DNA of 64,000 nt from assembly GCA_029168955.1 (NCBI GenBank), contig JAPDOI010001073.1, forward strand, positions 124,001-188,000. Direction: 5' to 3'. Origin of the DNA: Aplectana chamaeleonis. Taxonomy: Eukaryota; Nematoda; Chromadorea; Rhabditida; Cosmocercidae. The notes beneath the pieces are model-generated. The model was not told where the DNA came from, did not search any database, and was given only the letters and a program-made list of their open reading frames with translations. Position numbers and translations under genes: made by a program. Below, piece by piece: positions 11,172 through 21,138 of the stretch. The first letter of the stretch is position 1. Every line of letters starts with the position of its first letter.

Positions 11172-11630
11172 AGACAGCATACACGTTCGTAAGCGTGGTT
11201 GGGATAAGAATGTGAATCGAATCGTATGGCTTGCAACATAATGCCTACGCATTTTGAAGTGTCAAAAACGACCCACAATGCCGCTACATGAGTTAGAAGT
11301 TGGCCCTGCCCTGTATTTTCACGCCCCTGTATTCGCCCTTTTCCTCCAAAGCAAGGTTGCTGGGCCATCCTTGCCGTCAGTGACGTGTGTGGTTCACTTG
11401 TTAGGCAATCTACCAATAGTACCGACGGTGAATATGACCCAGCAACCTTGCGTTGCAGGAAAAGGGAAAACACAGGGGGCGTGAAAATACAGGGCGGGGC
11501 CAACTTTTAACTCATGTAGCGGCATCGAGGGTCGTTTTTGAAACTTCAAGATGCGTAGGCGTTGTAATCGGGCCATGTCATTCTATTTCCGTAGTTATCT
11601 CAATCACGTTTACGAGCGTGTATGCTGCCT
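11172..11630. mobile_element. TTAA-AGGCA MITE, subfamily F1, copy 1 (palindromic)
   Basis: The ends are AGACAGCATACACGTTCGTAA and the inverse GAGCGTGTATGCTGCCT, with TTAA at 11168-11171 and 11631-11634. The interior is itself an imperfect inverted repeat of about 200 bases per arm, so matching open frames of 60 to 110 codons appear on both strands. They are not genes. Other copies: 27748-28207 and 44194-44654. Confidence 0.88.
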
Positions 11631-11634
11631 TTAA

Positions 11635-12115
11635 AGGCACCGTACACCCTCAGACCTGAATTTTGTGATTTTCATTTGATTGTGTTGTAGACCCCTCCTG
11701 TATAACACTTGTTGAGTGGGAGATCTCAATTTCTCCAAATGTGCGAGATATAAGCGACCACCACAGGCCCGGCCCCCTTCACTCACCACTAAAGGCACGA
11801 CCCCTTCCTGATTTTCGACCTCGATATCGGCCGGATGGATAGATGAATTTCAACCAAGTCTACGTTCTTGAGTCCACTACCGGCCCTTCTCATAATCCTG
11901 GCTCGCTCCCGTGCAACGATTGCGAATGAAAGGAAATACAGGCTCAGGACAACTCGTCCACCAATTTTTCGCCCTCAAATATCAGGCTTTTGAGGAGCCA
12001 CAACTCCTTTCGTAGGGGGTCTTGAACGATTTCAAAGATACTACTGTGATCAGCGTGTGACCGTCTCCAAAGTATGCATGAAAACTGAAAAACAATTTTT
12101 GGGTGTACTGTGCCT
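11635..12115 (+). mobile_element. TTAA-AGGCA MITE, subfamily F2, copy 3
   Basis: The ends are AGGCACCGTACACCC and GGGTGTACTGTGCCT, flanked by TTAA at 11631-11634 (shared) and 12116-12119. Length is 481 bases. It is collinear with 7870-8353. Confidence 0.87.
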
Positions 12116-12164
12116 TTAAGGTCGGCTCGAAAGAGGTTGTCCGCTTACGTGGTGGACGTGTGTG

Positions 12165-12320
12165 TCAAGCGACCGTCTCGAAGGCTCTTTTTGAACTTGC
12201 AAATCGATTAGCAGGATTATTAGGCGAGTAGTGGATAATTTGCAGCTGTGAGAAGGCTCATCCGAAAAACGCCTTTGTAACGGCTGCTGGAGACGCACGC
12301 AGGTCGCGTGGGCGGACAGT
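12165..12320. repeat. Dispersed repeat, copy 1 (pair with 13855-13995)
   Basis: AAATCGATTAGCAGGATTAT and the following CGAGTAGTGGA match AAATCGATCAGCAGGATCAT and CGAGTAGAAAA at about 13898-13928. The similarity continues through CTCATCCGAAAAACGCC versus CTCGTCTAAAAAACGCG. The family is unidentified. Confidence 0.5.
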
Positions 12321-12620
12321 CTCATTCGGACAAACATACGTGCACCAAGTTTGAGACCTCATTTTGGGCACAGATAAAATGGGAGCACGACCGACACACC
12401 GACCAGTGTCGAATGTGGTTACCCGCATAGGTATTCCATTTTCTCAGCATTTTCGTTGTATAGAGCTCATTATGCAGGCAAGAGCTCAGTACTTTCTCAA
12501 TGCACGATGAACGAACCAACTTTATTGTTTCTTTATTCTTCATTTTGCGAAAGAAAGTGTGCAGTATGAGGTAAACCCTCTGTCATGAAGAGAAAACATA
12601 AATTGTGTCCCTATTTTTAG

Positions 12621-12823
12621 CTACGGAGCCACCAGTAGACAAACACCATCACAAAAGGACATTCAAGCTGCGAGCCCTTGTGGGAGCCATAAACACGTTC
12701 GTATCTCACAACTCCTCCGAGGATAATTCAAGTACTCAGACGTGTCAGTCTGCTAGTCCGCGGAGGTTTTCTGCGGATGTCCTGGACCGATTGAGGCTCC
12801 CTTCAGTCGGTGAGGAAGATTAG
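12621..12823 (+). CDS. Candidate terminal exon, unrecognised
   Basis: A CCCTATTTTTAG acceptor is followed by 67 codons ending in TAG at 12821-12823. The peptide is hydrophilic, opens with TEPPVDKHHHKRTFKLRALV, contains a Ser/Thr-rich middle, and ends LPSVGEED. The exon begins in phase needing one base from upstream. The sequence downstream is AT-rich, with AATAAT near 12889 as a possible poly(A) signal. No upstream partner exon was identified. Family not recognised. Confidence 0.35.
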
Positions 12824-13413
12824 CGGAACGAATCTTTCGGTTCTATTGTGGTTGTTTTTTTTGTATGTGCGCTCAATGTTGGCTTCAATAATGCACCAAC
12901 ATTCGCTATGTTGTTTATCCAAGATTGAATTTGAACAATTCTAAGCGACCTGGAATTAAATTGCAAATCTGTCGCGTTTCGCTGATATTTGTTGTGGCGA
13001 GCAGAAAATTCGCCTCACCATCGACAACATCCGCGCAGACGCAAATTGGGCAACTTTGGAAGGAAGTTGCCAGAAATGGCGTCCTGCATAGTGCATACTT
13101 ATTTTGTGGACAAAATAGCGAGATTTCTGGCCATTTTCGGAGGTTGGAAGATCATGTGATGCTTCTTGGAGGCGTTAAATACCCTCGATTGCTATTGGGC
13201 ACACATAAATTATGAATATTTGAGCATGGCGAAAGAAAGTTCACGCGTTCATTCGGCAATTCGTGATTCGTTAGACTCAGAAACCGAAAAGTTCGGAAGC
13301 AGCTGGCCCCTCTTTTCGTTCAGAGGCAGTGTTTATGCCAATGCCTTGACCAACCATATGTTACTAAACCACGACAAAACGGCGAAAAAACCCACTATAA
13401 CTCCCTGTTCCAG

Positions 13414-13570
13414 TATCCTCTATTTCGGAGTGAAATTTACTGCAGTCGGTCACGTGCGTGTGAGCGCGTATGCTGCGTACCCTTCTTCCCACACTCTTTC
13501 GCTGCTTTTCCTCTCGCTCCGCATCCGCACGCTAAGGAACAATTTGACTATGCCTTCGAAACAGAGGTTA
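13414..13570 (+). mobile_element. TATCCTCT-family short repeat, copy 2
   Basis: It opens TATCCTCTATTTCGGAG and closes TTCGAAACAGAGGTTA. The core has CGTGCGTGTGAGCGCG, TATGCTGCG and TCTTTCGCTGC. It matches copies at 38883, 53326 and 57349, and inverted copies at 10070 and 54122. Confidence 0.7.
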
Positions 13571-13854
13571 CATTATTCTTCTTGCCTGGGCTAGTTGTCC
13601 GCTAGGATTGACGAGTTCCGTTTGTGGTTTTAGTTAGGATCTAAAGCAAGGAATTGAGCAACAGATAGTTGAGAATCTCAAAGACGGGTACACAGAAGAT
13701 TTCCCAATAAACAGCTCCTCTGATTGTGAAAGCACTTGGGCGAAGTGAGACTCAGTATTTCTTGTACCATCTACTTCAGAGTGAATTTCCGGAATGCAGT
13801 TATTACACTCAGTGCAAGCGAAATCGTACTGGGACCATAGGGTCCGGCTCGATC

Positions 13855-13995
13855 ATCATCGAACTGCGGGCTGAGAAGAAATTTTTTCGGACGTGTAAAT
13901 CGATCAGCAGGATCATCACACGAGTAGAAAATGGTATCTCAGTCCGTGGAAAAGCTCGTCTAAAAAACGCGGAAACCGCACGACGTGCACTTCTG
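13855..13995. repeat. Dispersed repeat, copy 2
   Basis: This is the partner of 12165-12320. Open frames on both strands cross it, but the shared similarity is at DNA level and includes small length changes. Confidence 0.45.
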
Positions 13996-13999
13996 AGGA

Positions 14000-15190
14000 G
14001 GGAAGGGTCCAAGGTACTTGGTATGAGGTGAAGTCTGTCTAGGTGAGACTATCCGCGTGAGCGACTCCTTCCTTTCTCAGAGAAAAATAATATGAAGGTG
14101 ATTCAAATGACGAAAGGATGTGGCTCAAGTGGGAAGTAGAAGATGATTAGCACTATAAGTGAGTGATATTTTCAAACAAAAGGCTAATCCTCTGCTGGTT
14201 GTGCTGTGAAATGCCATGATGGCAGCTAAATGTCGTCTTAGATCTCCGAAGCAAAGGGTAAATGCTTGCAGAATGAATGATTGAAAATAGGTGCTTCCAT
14301 AAAATCGCCCACAAGGGACAAATTTTAGATGGATGTTGTCTATGACGATCATTTGTCGTAGACAAACGTCTACCCAGCGTTCTTTGACCGAAACGTTGAG
14401 ATAGAGGGGGTTACAAGGAAGAACACATGTATTGATCCCCTGTGGTCTGAACGGGGCAGAGCTTACTGGATCTTTTTTTGGAGTCTTTGGGCTTTTTCTG
14501 TAGCTAGAACTTCATATACACATCTGAACAGTCTAAATAGTAATCGTGCTTTGAAGTGGTTGTATTTTTAGGCATTATTTCGTATAAAAATTATTTACTC
14601 CAAGCTCTCACAAAAACTTTGGAAAGCAATACAAACGGAGGTTGAAGTGCTTTCAACCCTTCCAAACTTTAGTCGCGCCGAATTCTGAGAAACCTAATCG
14701 GAGAAGAAATGTTTTTATTCGAGAGAATTCAAACAGCGGCCAACTCTGACTGACTTTATATTAGGGCGTGAGAACAAACTCCAAAATCGATAAAAACCAA
14801 AAAAACGGAACTTTTTAGATTCGATATTCACAAAAAAAACGAAAAAATATCGTATCTATAAAAGTTCATATCAAAAGGCATATAACGTATTTTTGAAGAG
14901 AAAAATTGGAACAGTGACTTCACATGATAACAAAAGTTAGCTTGCGTACAAAACCTGAACATGAAGCAAAACGTCAAAATCTACAAGACTAATGTGATAA
15001 AATTTCAGACTTGTAGAATGAAAAATCGTCAGCAAAGTCGTCCATGACAATGTGGGGCAATCAGTTTCACAAAATGTAAAATTTTACGACGCAGATGCAG
15101 ACGAGTAGCGTTTTTCGTGTAATTGATCACCTTCATCTACTAATGGAGTCCCAGCCTCCAATCCAAGGAGGTTGAAAAAAAATTTTGCAG
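14000..15190. other. AT-rich, no supported feature
   Basis: A minus-strand open frame at 14125-14352 has an ATG and hydrophobic content but no splice support. The remainder is AT-rich with many A or T runs. I see no repeat with a partner elsewhere in the window. Confidence 0.3.
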
Positions 15191-15402
15191 ATGTTCCCAG
15201 GAAGCACGTTATATGCATACAAAAAAAGGAGTTTCAATATATAGTCAAAATTTTGAGTGATGGAGAGCGCATTTTCAAAATCACAACGCCTTTCTCCAAA
15301 GCGAGCGAACGCGTAGCGGAACCCTGTCGGGGCTGCGGAGAGCATTTTCGCGACGCTACCGCCTGCGTCGAATCAGAGTATCTACTGTCACACTCAAATT
15401 AG
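15191..15402 (+). CDS. Candidate terminal exon with a CxxC pair, unrecognised
   Basis: An AAATTTTGCAG acceptor leads into 70 codons ending with TAG at 15400-15402. The peptide contains KKEFQYIVKILSDGERIFKI, then CRGCGEHFRDATAC, whose three cysteines in CxxC-x8-C spacing could bind metal. The first complete codon needs one base from the exon upstream. No earlier exon could be joined. The metal-binding idea is inference from spacing only. Confidence 0.35.
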
Positions 15403-15990
15403 CCACTTGCGGTTAAGGGAACCATAACTACATTACAGAAGACGCATTTTTCAAATTTCGAATGGAATGCATTTACTATATCAATCGGCAACCTCGACGC
15501 GCACGCTCGACCCTCGCAGCGAACGAGTGCTGTAGGCGTCTGTGAGCACCGTAGAATTCACTCAAAGTCACATTTGTTTATGCAGAGAACGAACACGGAC
15601 CGAAAAGTCGATTTTTTCGTTTTCTGTCGCTACTGATTTTTTCTATGGAAGAGACCGAAAGAAAAAACAACGAGTAAACAAAAATTGTAAATTCTTGACC
15701 CCTATACAAGACAGGCTGGTAGGGGCACATCATCGTGCACACGGTCGGAGGGATTTAGCATGGAAACAGCAGCGAAATGGCCAACATTTGGTCGGACCGG
15801 CCTGTCCCGGAAAAATGTGGGCGATTTCTATGCTTATGGCTTTTCGAGGTCAGATACATGCAATTTCTTTGCTATGTTTTTCCGGGTATCTTAGACAGAA
15901 TGCTTGGTAGTTCTTGTTTTGTTTGTTTTAAATATACCACTTAAGGGTATCTCATATATTTATATAAAGGAAAGCATTTACGAAACTATG
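15403..15990. other. No supported gene
   Basis: A plus-strand open frame of 122 codons lies at 15542-15910, without splice signals or recognisable motifs. Nothing else stands out. Confidence 0.3.
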
Positions 15991-15996
15991 GTTAGA

Positions 15997-16164
15997 GGTA
16001 GCCGAGTTGAACGCAAAAATCAGAGTTCAGGCAGGACTCGAACCTGCATTGCACGCTCTCCGGGCGTGAGTGTTACCATTACACCACCGACACCCCGGTT
16101 TTCATCACTCAGTTATTCACACAAGAGCTCTTCACATCTGAGTTTTGCGTTCAACTCGGCTACC
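15997..16164. mobile_element. Short inverted-repeat element carrying a tRNA-like gene
   Basis: GGTAGCCGAGTTGAACGCAA at 15997 is the exact inverse of the sequence ending at 16164. The 22-base arms enclose about 124 bases, of which about 70 form the tRNA-like unit at 16024-16093. No clear target duplication was seen. Confidence 0.75.
16024..16093 (-). tRNA. tRNA-like gene or pseudogene, apparent anticodon GGA
   Basis: Read on the minus strand, GTGT/ACAC forms a D stem, CACGC/GCGTG a perfect anticodon stem with loop CCGGAGA, and GCAGG/CCTGC a perfect T stem around TTCGAGT. The A box (TGGTGTAATGGT) and B box (GGTTCGAGTCC) are good and a T5 terminator lies a few bases downstream (plus-strand 16015-16019). 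Against function, base 33 is C instead of U, the acceptor stem has two mismatches, and a GGA anticodon would mean serine although there is no long variable arm. It looks like a drifted Gly/Asp/Glu-type tRNA that may still recruit RNA polymerase III. Confidence 0.6.
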
Positions 16165-16306
16165 TTGTGACAACTTGTGATCATATACCATGACAAGAAA
16201 CGGAGTTAAATATTCGAAAACATCAAAATTATAGTTAGATTCACTTTGAACGACATATGAAAATTCAATTCTATAGCAGCAAAACACTGGAACCATCAAG
16301 CAGATA

Positions 16307-16762
16307 CAGTTAACCGCAATGTTAAGTGGACATGGTGCGGTTGCGGTCACACACTTAAACTACGGTGGAAGATTTTTCTGGGTGAGTTGCGGTTTTTCTT
16401 TTGTTTTCTTGTTTGCTTCGGCATTATTTTTGTTTCTAACTCTTATAATATTACCAATAGGGGCTTTTCTTAGTGTGCAAGAGAAATTTGCTGTCTTTTT
16501 CGATTTAGAAACAGAATTTTGAAAAAAAAACACACTTCGAAGCTCGATTGAACGGCTAATTTCCCTCAATCACTAAGAATAGCCCCTATTCGGAATATTT
16601 AACAGTCAGAAACAAAAATATTGCCGAAACAAACAAGGAAAACCGTAACTTACCCAGAAAAACAGCTGTGCTCTCGATCGATAATGAAATCTGGCGTCTT
16701 CCTCCTTAGTTTTAGTGTGTGACCGCAACCGCACCATGCCCTTTTAACATTGCAGTAAACTG
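16307..16762. mobile_element. Tc1/mariner-like MITE with CAGT ends
   Basis: The left end CAGTTAACCGCAATGTTAA and the right end TTAACATTGCAGTAAACTG are inverse, flanked by TA at 16305-16306 and 16763-16764. The inverted termini extend about 55 bases through GCGGTTGCGGTCACACACT. CAGT starts with TA duplications are the hallmark of Tc1/mariner elements. At 456 bases it has no transposase. Confidence 0.85.
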
Positions 16763-16929
16763 TAGCATGGTAAGAAAAAAGGCTAAATCGCTAACCAAGG
16801 CGAAGTTTTTCCTTTAGGCGCGGCACAACTAAGATTCTAAGTCTGCTTGACGTTAGGGCCTTATCTCCTGACTCTGAAAACGCCCAGCTGCCGGCCACTA
16901 TGACCTTCTAGGTCAGCCGTCGACCGGAG

Positions 16930-17170
16930 CAAAGGAAGTGGCAACCGATATCGGCGTATTGAGCTGTTCAAATGCTTACGGCGCTAAGCAACCGACCAAT
17001 GAGACGAAACTTGTCGGCCGCCGACCATTTTCAGAAGCGGCCCAGTCGCCAACCAGTCGCCGACAGGGTTGTGGCATCAGTGCGCAAAATGGCGAGCTTC
17101 ACTCGTCTTTTGCAGGTCCGAGACTTCAGGCTCATGCACTCGAGCGAGTCGCAAGAGACGAGACAACTTC
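16930..17170. other. CG-rich stretch, uncertain coding
   Basis: Two overlapping plus-strand frames of 70 to 90 codons are open here, one with an in-context AAAATGG start at 17088. A TTTTGCAG site at 17115 could be an acceptor. Nothing distinguishes the frames. Confidence 0.15.
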
Positions 17171-17337
17171 TCAAATTTGTGTACTGAGATCACAACCCTC
17201 ATTGTAGGTGATAATTCTGAACATTCGGCCCTCCCGACGACCTCCCTCACCTCCAGTCTCTACCCCATAACCACTGGAACTAATTAGTGAAAAAATAGGA
17301 AATAAAAACTTTGACTAACTTGCTGTTGATGAAAACA

Positions 17338-17798
17338 TTATCGCCACTGGGAGGCCGTTGGAGTTTTCGGACCAGATTCTGAATTCTCGCCGTGTGCATG
17401 GCCCTGGAAAGTCTCAATATCACTCTGTGCATGTCTAATCCTTTGAAATAATTCACTATACGGTAATGGAAACAAGTGCAGGCGAGGAAGGGTAAGGGCG
17501 TGCACAAAAAGGTGACATTGGGATAAAAGGGATGGCATAACCGAGAAAGTTCAGGAGAGTGGATTGTGACCTCAGTTACCTTCTTCGCAGAACCGGTGAC
17601 GCAGCGGCGGAGTGAGTCGCAGCAGGTTTCCTCACAAACAGCGAGGAAGCATGAGTTGTAGAAGTTTCATACATGATGACTAGCAGAAGCAGCAGTGGCA
17701 ATGGGGTGGAAGAGTGCTGGAAGACGAAGTGATAGACGAGGGCGGATAAGAACAGCCCAAGTGGGAGGAGGGACAGAGGATGATGCCAGCGATTAGTC
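17338..17798 (-). CDS. Candidate two-exon C-terminal part of a membrane protein
   Basis: On the minus strand exon 17798-17580 is open and ends at an AG/GTAACT donor. After a 124-base intron with a pyrimidine-rich end (CCATTACCGTATAG), exon 17455-17338 continues in phase to a TAA. The first exon encodes LGLFLSALVYHFVFQ and then LPLLLLLVIMYE, which look like two hydrophobic segments, followed by a Ser/Ala-rich basic region. The second gives a hydrophilic tail (QSDIETFQGHAHGENSESGP). A cytosolic tail after membrane helices is plausible. The acceptor before 17798 is weak, so the 5' limit is approximate. A second frame across 17455-17171, using a 40-base intron, is also open. That shows how easily such chains arise, so confidence is limited. 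Confidence 0.33.
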
Positions 17799-18144
17799 CT
17801 TAGAGATTAGCCTTTGAATAGAGTGGATAAGCGAGAGATTCTTCCTAGGTACTTCGCATTCTTCACACAATGCGCAGCCGAAACCTTTTGAGCATTTCAC
17901 CTAATGAGCATAAGACCTCGGTAAGATTAAATTAGAATCATAGCAAAAATGAGAATGACATTCAATAATCACTAAAGTCGCTTGGGAAATCTTTAGTATC
18001 TTCTCTACTATCTTTCATGACGCAAAAGTGTAAATTATCGTACGTTTCAGCGTATGGAATGCTGCCACAATAGTGAATAACTAGTAATTTCACGGTATGT
18101 CGCATGTCTGAAGGCGTCTATGGCACTGCATATAGTCTCCTTAT

Positions 18145-18250
18145 CAAATCTAGTCTAGTGGATGGAGCAGATGCAATCATTGCGGCTGGTCGTGCCGCGT
18201 TGACGACACCACCGGCCGACGGGGTTTCGATCGCGCGCGGCGATCTACCT
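18145..18250. repeat. Short dispersed repeat, copy 1 (pair with 52690-52775)
   Basis: CAATCATTGCGGCTGGTCGT, the following ACCACCGGCC, and TTTCGATCGCGCGCGGCGATC match CGATCATTGCAGCTGGCCAT, ACCACCGGTC and TTTCAATCGCGCACGGCGATC at about 52698-52768. A weaker relative is at about 6083-6125. Confidence 0.5.
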
Positions 18251-18354
18251 CCGCAGCCCACTCCACAGACTGAAACAAAATTTAGAACTAGACTTCATGT
18301 TTATCAGATGTCAAAGAGTTGAACCCGATTTCAAGTTTGCACCGCCCGAGTCAT

Positions 18355-18670
18355 TCAGTTAGAAAGCCGCACTCCGCTACTGAACGCCAGATGATTTGAT
18401 CGATGACCATCTTTTCCTCGTTTATCCGCCTGTCCCTTTTCCCGCTCTTCAGCGTCGAGCGGCTTCCTAATCCAATGACATGGACCGTAGCATGTAAAGG
18501 TTCCTAGTCCAATAACCAGGACTGTGCGGAGGGGACCGTTTCCTCCTTTCCATTTATTTTTGGCCTCCTCAGTTGCGATCCCTACCCTGCTTTTCTGGAT
18601 CGGGATTCGAAAGAATAAGTCATGACCCCCTCTAAAACCTCTTGGTCGTTCAAAAGGGATGTTGATCAAA
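18355..18670 (-). CDS. Open frame next to a foldback, possible exon
   Basis: A minus-strand frame of 145 codons ends at 18355. Its first third lies in the foldback repeat at 18672-18890 and is discounted. The rest, about 100 codons, includes GHDLFFRIPIQKSRVGIATE and the charged DAEEREKGQADKRGKDGHR. It contains an internal near-duplicate (ATTGGACTAGGAA and ATTGGATTAGGAA). No splice sites or family were recognised. Confidence 0.2.
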
Positions 18671-18671
18671 T

Positions 18672-18890
18672 TCACAGCGCGGGTGGGGCATTTCGGCTGG
18701 CACACGTGACGCGCGCGAGGGAAAACCGCTGCGTTAATGTCGTCGTTGGGACGCGCTAACCGAGCGCCAACCTGCTCTTTCAGAAGACCCACAGTTTAAG
18801 CGCCACAACGACGACGTGAACGCAACGGTTTTCCGTCGCGCGCGTCACGTGCGCCAGCTGAACTGCTCCTTTGCCGCACCCGCGCTGTAG
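18672..18890. mobile_element. CAGCGCGGG foldback element, copy 1
   Basis: The left arm TCACAGCGCGGGTGGGGCAT through GACGCGCGCGAGGGAAAACC is the inverse of the right arm GGTTTTCCGTCGCGCGCGTC through CACCCGCGCTGTAG. Relatives are at 32806-33187 and 33225-33451. Length is about 220 bases. Confidence 0.75.
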
Positions 18891-19505
18891 TTTCGATCTA
18901 TTCCCATTGAGAAGAAAGAGGACATTCAGCGGAATTGAAGATGTCGATCAACGGAGCGTCAACGTAGAAGCTGGGGCTCTAGCAGAAGATATCTAGTCTC
19001 GCGAATGAGCGTGATCAATCGCTAGAGGGGAGAAGAAGATCACAGCAGAGCTGCGATGGTTCGATCGCTACGACGACGAAAATGTAAAAATATTATTCTG
19101 CCTGCATCTTGCTTTTTTTTTGAGCGCGAAATTTTGTGCTGGCAATTGTAAGGCTAATTTAACACTTAAGAGACCGTGCTCCACGGCAACTCCCCGTATC
19201 GGACCGGTGCGCTCCGCGGCCAATCAAATCAGTGGGCTTTCGGACTAAATTTTTATTGTCAATGACAACGTCAAAAGGAGATATATGACACCTAATAGCT
19301 GCATACAACCCATGCAAGCTGTTTTAAGAATGGATATTCCAGCAATAGGTAAAAGGAATTCGTTTTCTTGAATGAAATGGAAAAATCGAGTTCATGGCAT
19401 GGGTGCGCAGTGTGGACACATGGTCTTTTAAATGTAAAAGGCGGTGAGATTTGTCGAACTCGCCCCCTCAGAACCGCCTGTATGGCCACCGATGTTCGAA
19501 GCCTA

Positions 19506-19973
19506 AAGCCTAGTTTTGACTGCAGGTGGTCGCTGCGGCCATGCGAGGGACAACTGTTCCTTTTTCATCGCGCGTAATGGGAAGCCGCTCCGATTGTGAT
19601 CGCTTCGTGGCAAACGTCCTACATCGCTGGGTCGCGGCGACGAAATCCTATGTTTTACTGCATCGCTGCTTGAAGAGCGATTCTCAATGGTCGCTGACCA
19701 TCGCTCCATCACGGCCAAAATGGCAGCGATGGAGCGATTGCCAGCGAATGACACGTTTCGTCTAGTAAATTTTACATGACAAGATCAGTGTTTTCGAGTC
19801 GGACGCGTTATTGATGAACACTAGCCATTAATTTCACCGATTAATTGAATTTCCTCTATCATCCGTGAGCCTATGCACTATGAACAGAATCGCTGCCGCT
19901 GCTACATCACTGCAGCAGCGGGTGCAAAATCGCTGCGATGAAAAACAGCAGCGATGCAGTCAAAACTAGGCTT
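19506..19973. mobile_element. TA-flanked MITE ending AAGCCTAG, copy 1
   Basis: The ends are AAGCCTAGTTTTGACTGCA and its exact inverse, flanked by TA at 19504-19505 and 19974-19975. The interior is rich in GCAGCGAT and ATCGCTGC words on both sides. The 468 bases are highly similar to 48794-49271. A shared 79-codon frame is explained by recent copying, not coding function. Confidence 0.87.
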
Positions 19974-20269
19974 TAGAGTTCATTTTGCCATTACAAAAGT
20001 GAGGCAATTTTGAGGCTTGTTAATCGATTGCGAAGAATCGATTGGGAGCTGCTCGGATCGTACATGCAACGCACGTGACGAAAGGACAATGTGTTCCTTT
20101 GTTAGGGGCGTTACGCGCGTCCCATTTGGCCAATCCAATTGCTCCTAAACGCCTCCAACTACGCGCATTAGATGGACTAGTCCGACTGTACGAGCGCCGG
20201 CGTGTTATACCAGTTTACTCAAATATTCGCTGAGCAGCCAGGGCACTGAAACGGCCTCTCATTTTCTGA

Positions 20270-20560
20270 GCAGCATCATGGAGATATCTGCTGACGATCG
20301 CCCACCAGTTTGTGATTGGCTGATGGACTGAGCGTTACAAACCCCATCGTCGACGGATATCGTCCCATGATGCTGGAAGTGCAGCATATGTCACGGACCT
20401 CCGGCGCCCTACGGAAGAAAAATGTCCTAGAGCCAGCGGCCGCTCGCCATTGGATGGCTCCGCCCACCCCTCTTCCTAACTGGTCCAATCCTGACATGTT
20501 TAGACAAAAGTATTAACAATGTTGCTGGTATAAAAGGCTTCTCATTTCACAGTGTGTTTC
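20270..20560 (+). promoter_or_regulatory. Candidate RNA polymerase II promoter
   Basis: Unusually for this window, several core-promoter words line up on the plus strand: GTGATTGGCTG at about 20314, CCATTGGATGGCTCCGCCCACCCC at about 20447-20470, GGTCCAATCCTG at about 20482, and TATAAAAGGC at 20530-20539. A start near 20560-20570 would be predicted. The words are known vertebrate and invertebrate promoter elements; that they act here is inference. Confidence 0.35.
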
Positions 20561-20880
20561 AGTCGGCTCTTCGGAGTCGGACCTGGAAGGTGGCCTCGAG
20601 TCACTCACCAGAAGATCCACCGGATACCGGAGGATAATTTTTGTCGCCGAGGGAAGGGGGCTCCCCACGGCTCGGGGGGAGGATGGTACCCAATTGTGGG
20701 GTCACCTCCCCACGGTCCACGTAGGGGTGCACCCACTGCGGACCGTGGCAGTGGGGTGACCCCTGCCCTCTGGGGACCCAAAGCGGATTACCACAGTGGC
20801 ATGTCCCCGGGGCATGTCAGGCCGGAAAATTTTTGTGATGGTGCGCTCACGACGAATATTCAGTGATAGTGCGCGTCTCG
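20560..20880 (+). other. GC-rich block with a strong hairpin, identity unknown
   Basis: At 20698-20762, GGGGTCACCTCCCCACGGTCC pairs with GGACCGTGGCAGTGGGGTGACCCC to make a long stem. Two similar phrases, GAGGATAATTTTTGTCGCC (about 20630) and GGAAAATTTTTGTGATGG (about 20823), flank it; each holds an AATTTTTG word like an Sm-protein site. The block could be a structured leader, a non-coding RNA or a retroelement end. It does not match the SL, U1, U2 or U6 sequences I know. Confidence 0.35.
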
Positions 20881-20929
20881 GAACACTGCCGACGGTGAGC
20901 GCACCTTTTCGCACTCGGACGCGCGCTGG

Positions 20930-21040
20930 GAGCAGCATAAGTCGCGAGATGTAGCGTGGATACCAAGGCTGGAAGCAGCATGTGTCCCGTGAACTGGGGT
21001 TTCAAACGGAAAACTGGCAGCAGCATATGCTGCGGTGGTT
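20930..21040 (+). repeat. Three spaced AGCAGCATATGTC-type motifs
   Basis: GAGCAGCATAAGTCGCGAG (about 20930), GAAGCAGCATGTGTCCCGTG (about 20971) and GGCAGCAGCATATGCTGCGG (about 21015) recur at about 42-base spacing, with a fourth, GTGCAGCATATGTCACGG, at about 20379 inside the promoter-like region. Confidence 0.4.
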
Positions 21041-21138
21041 CCGTCCCGTAACGCCCACTTTTTCAGCAGCTAGGGAACGGCCTTGGCCTAGAAACCTCCA
21101 TGATGTCCTAGCTGCTCAGCGATTATGCGAGTACTTAC

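Noticed and set aside
11168..11503. Proline- and cysteine-containing frames on both strands, also at 27806-28125 and 44276-44614
   Set aside because: All lie in palindromic F1 elements, so both strands show the same false frame.
19526..19765. 79-residue frame conserved at 48814-49053
   Set aside because: Both lie in copies of the same TA-flanked MITE and conservation is explained by recent copying.
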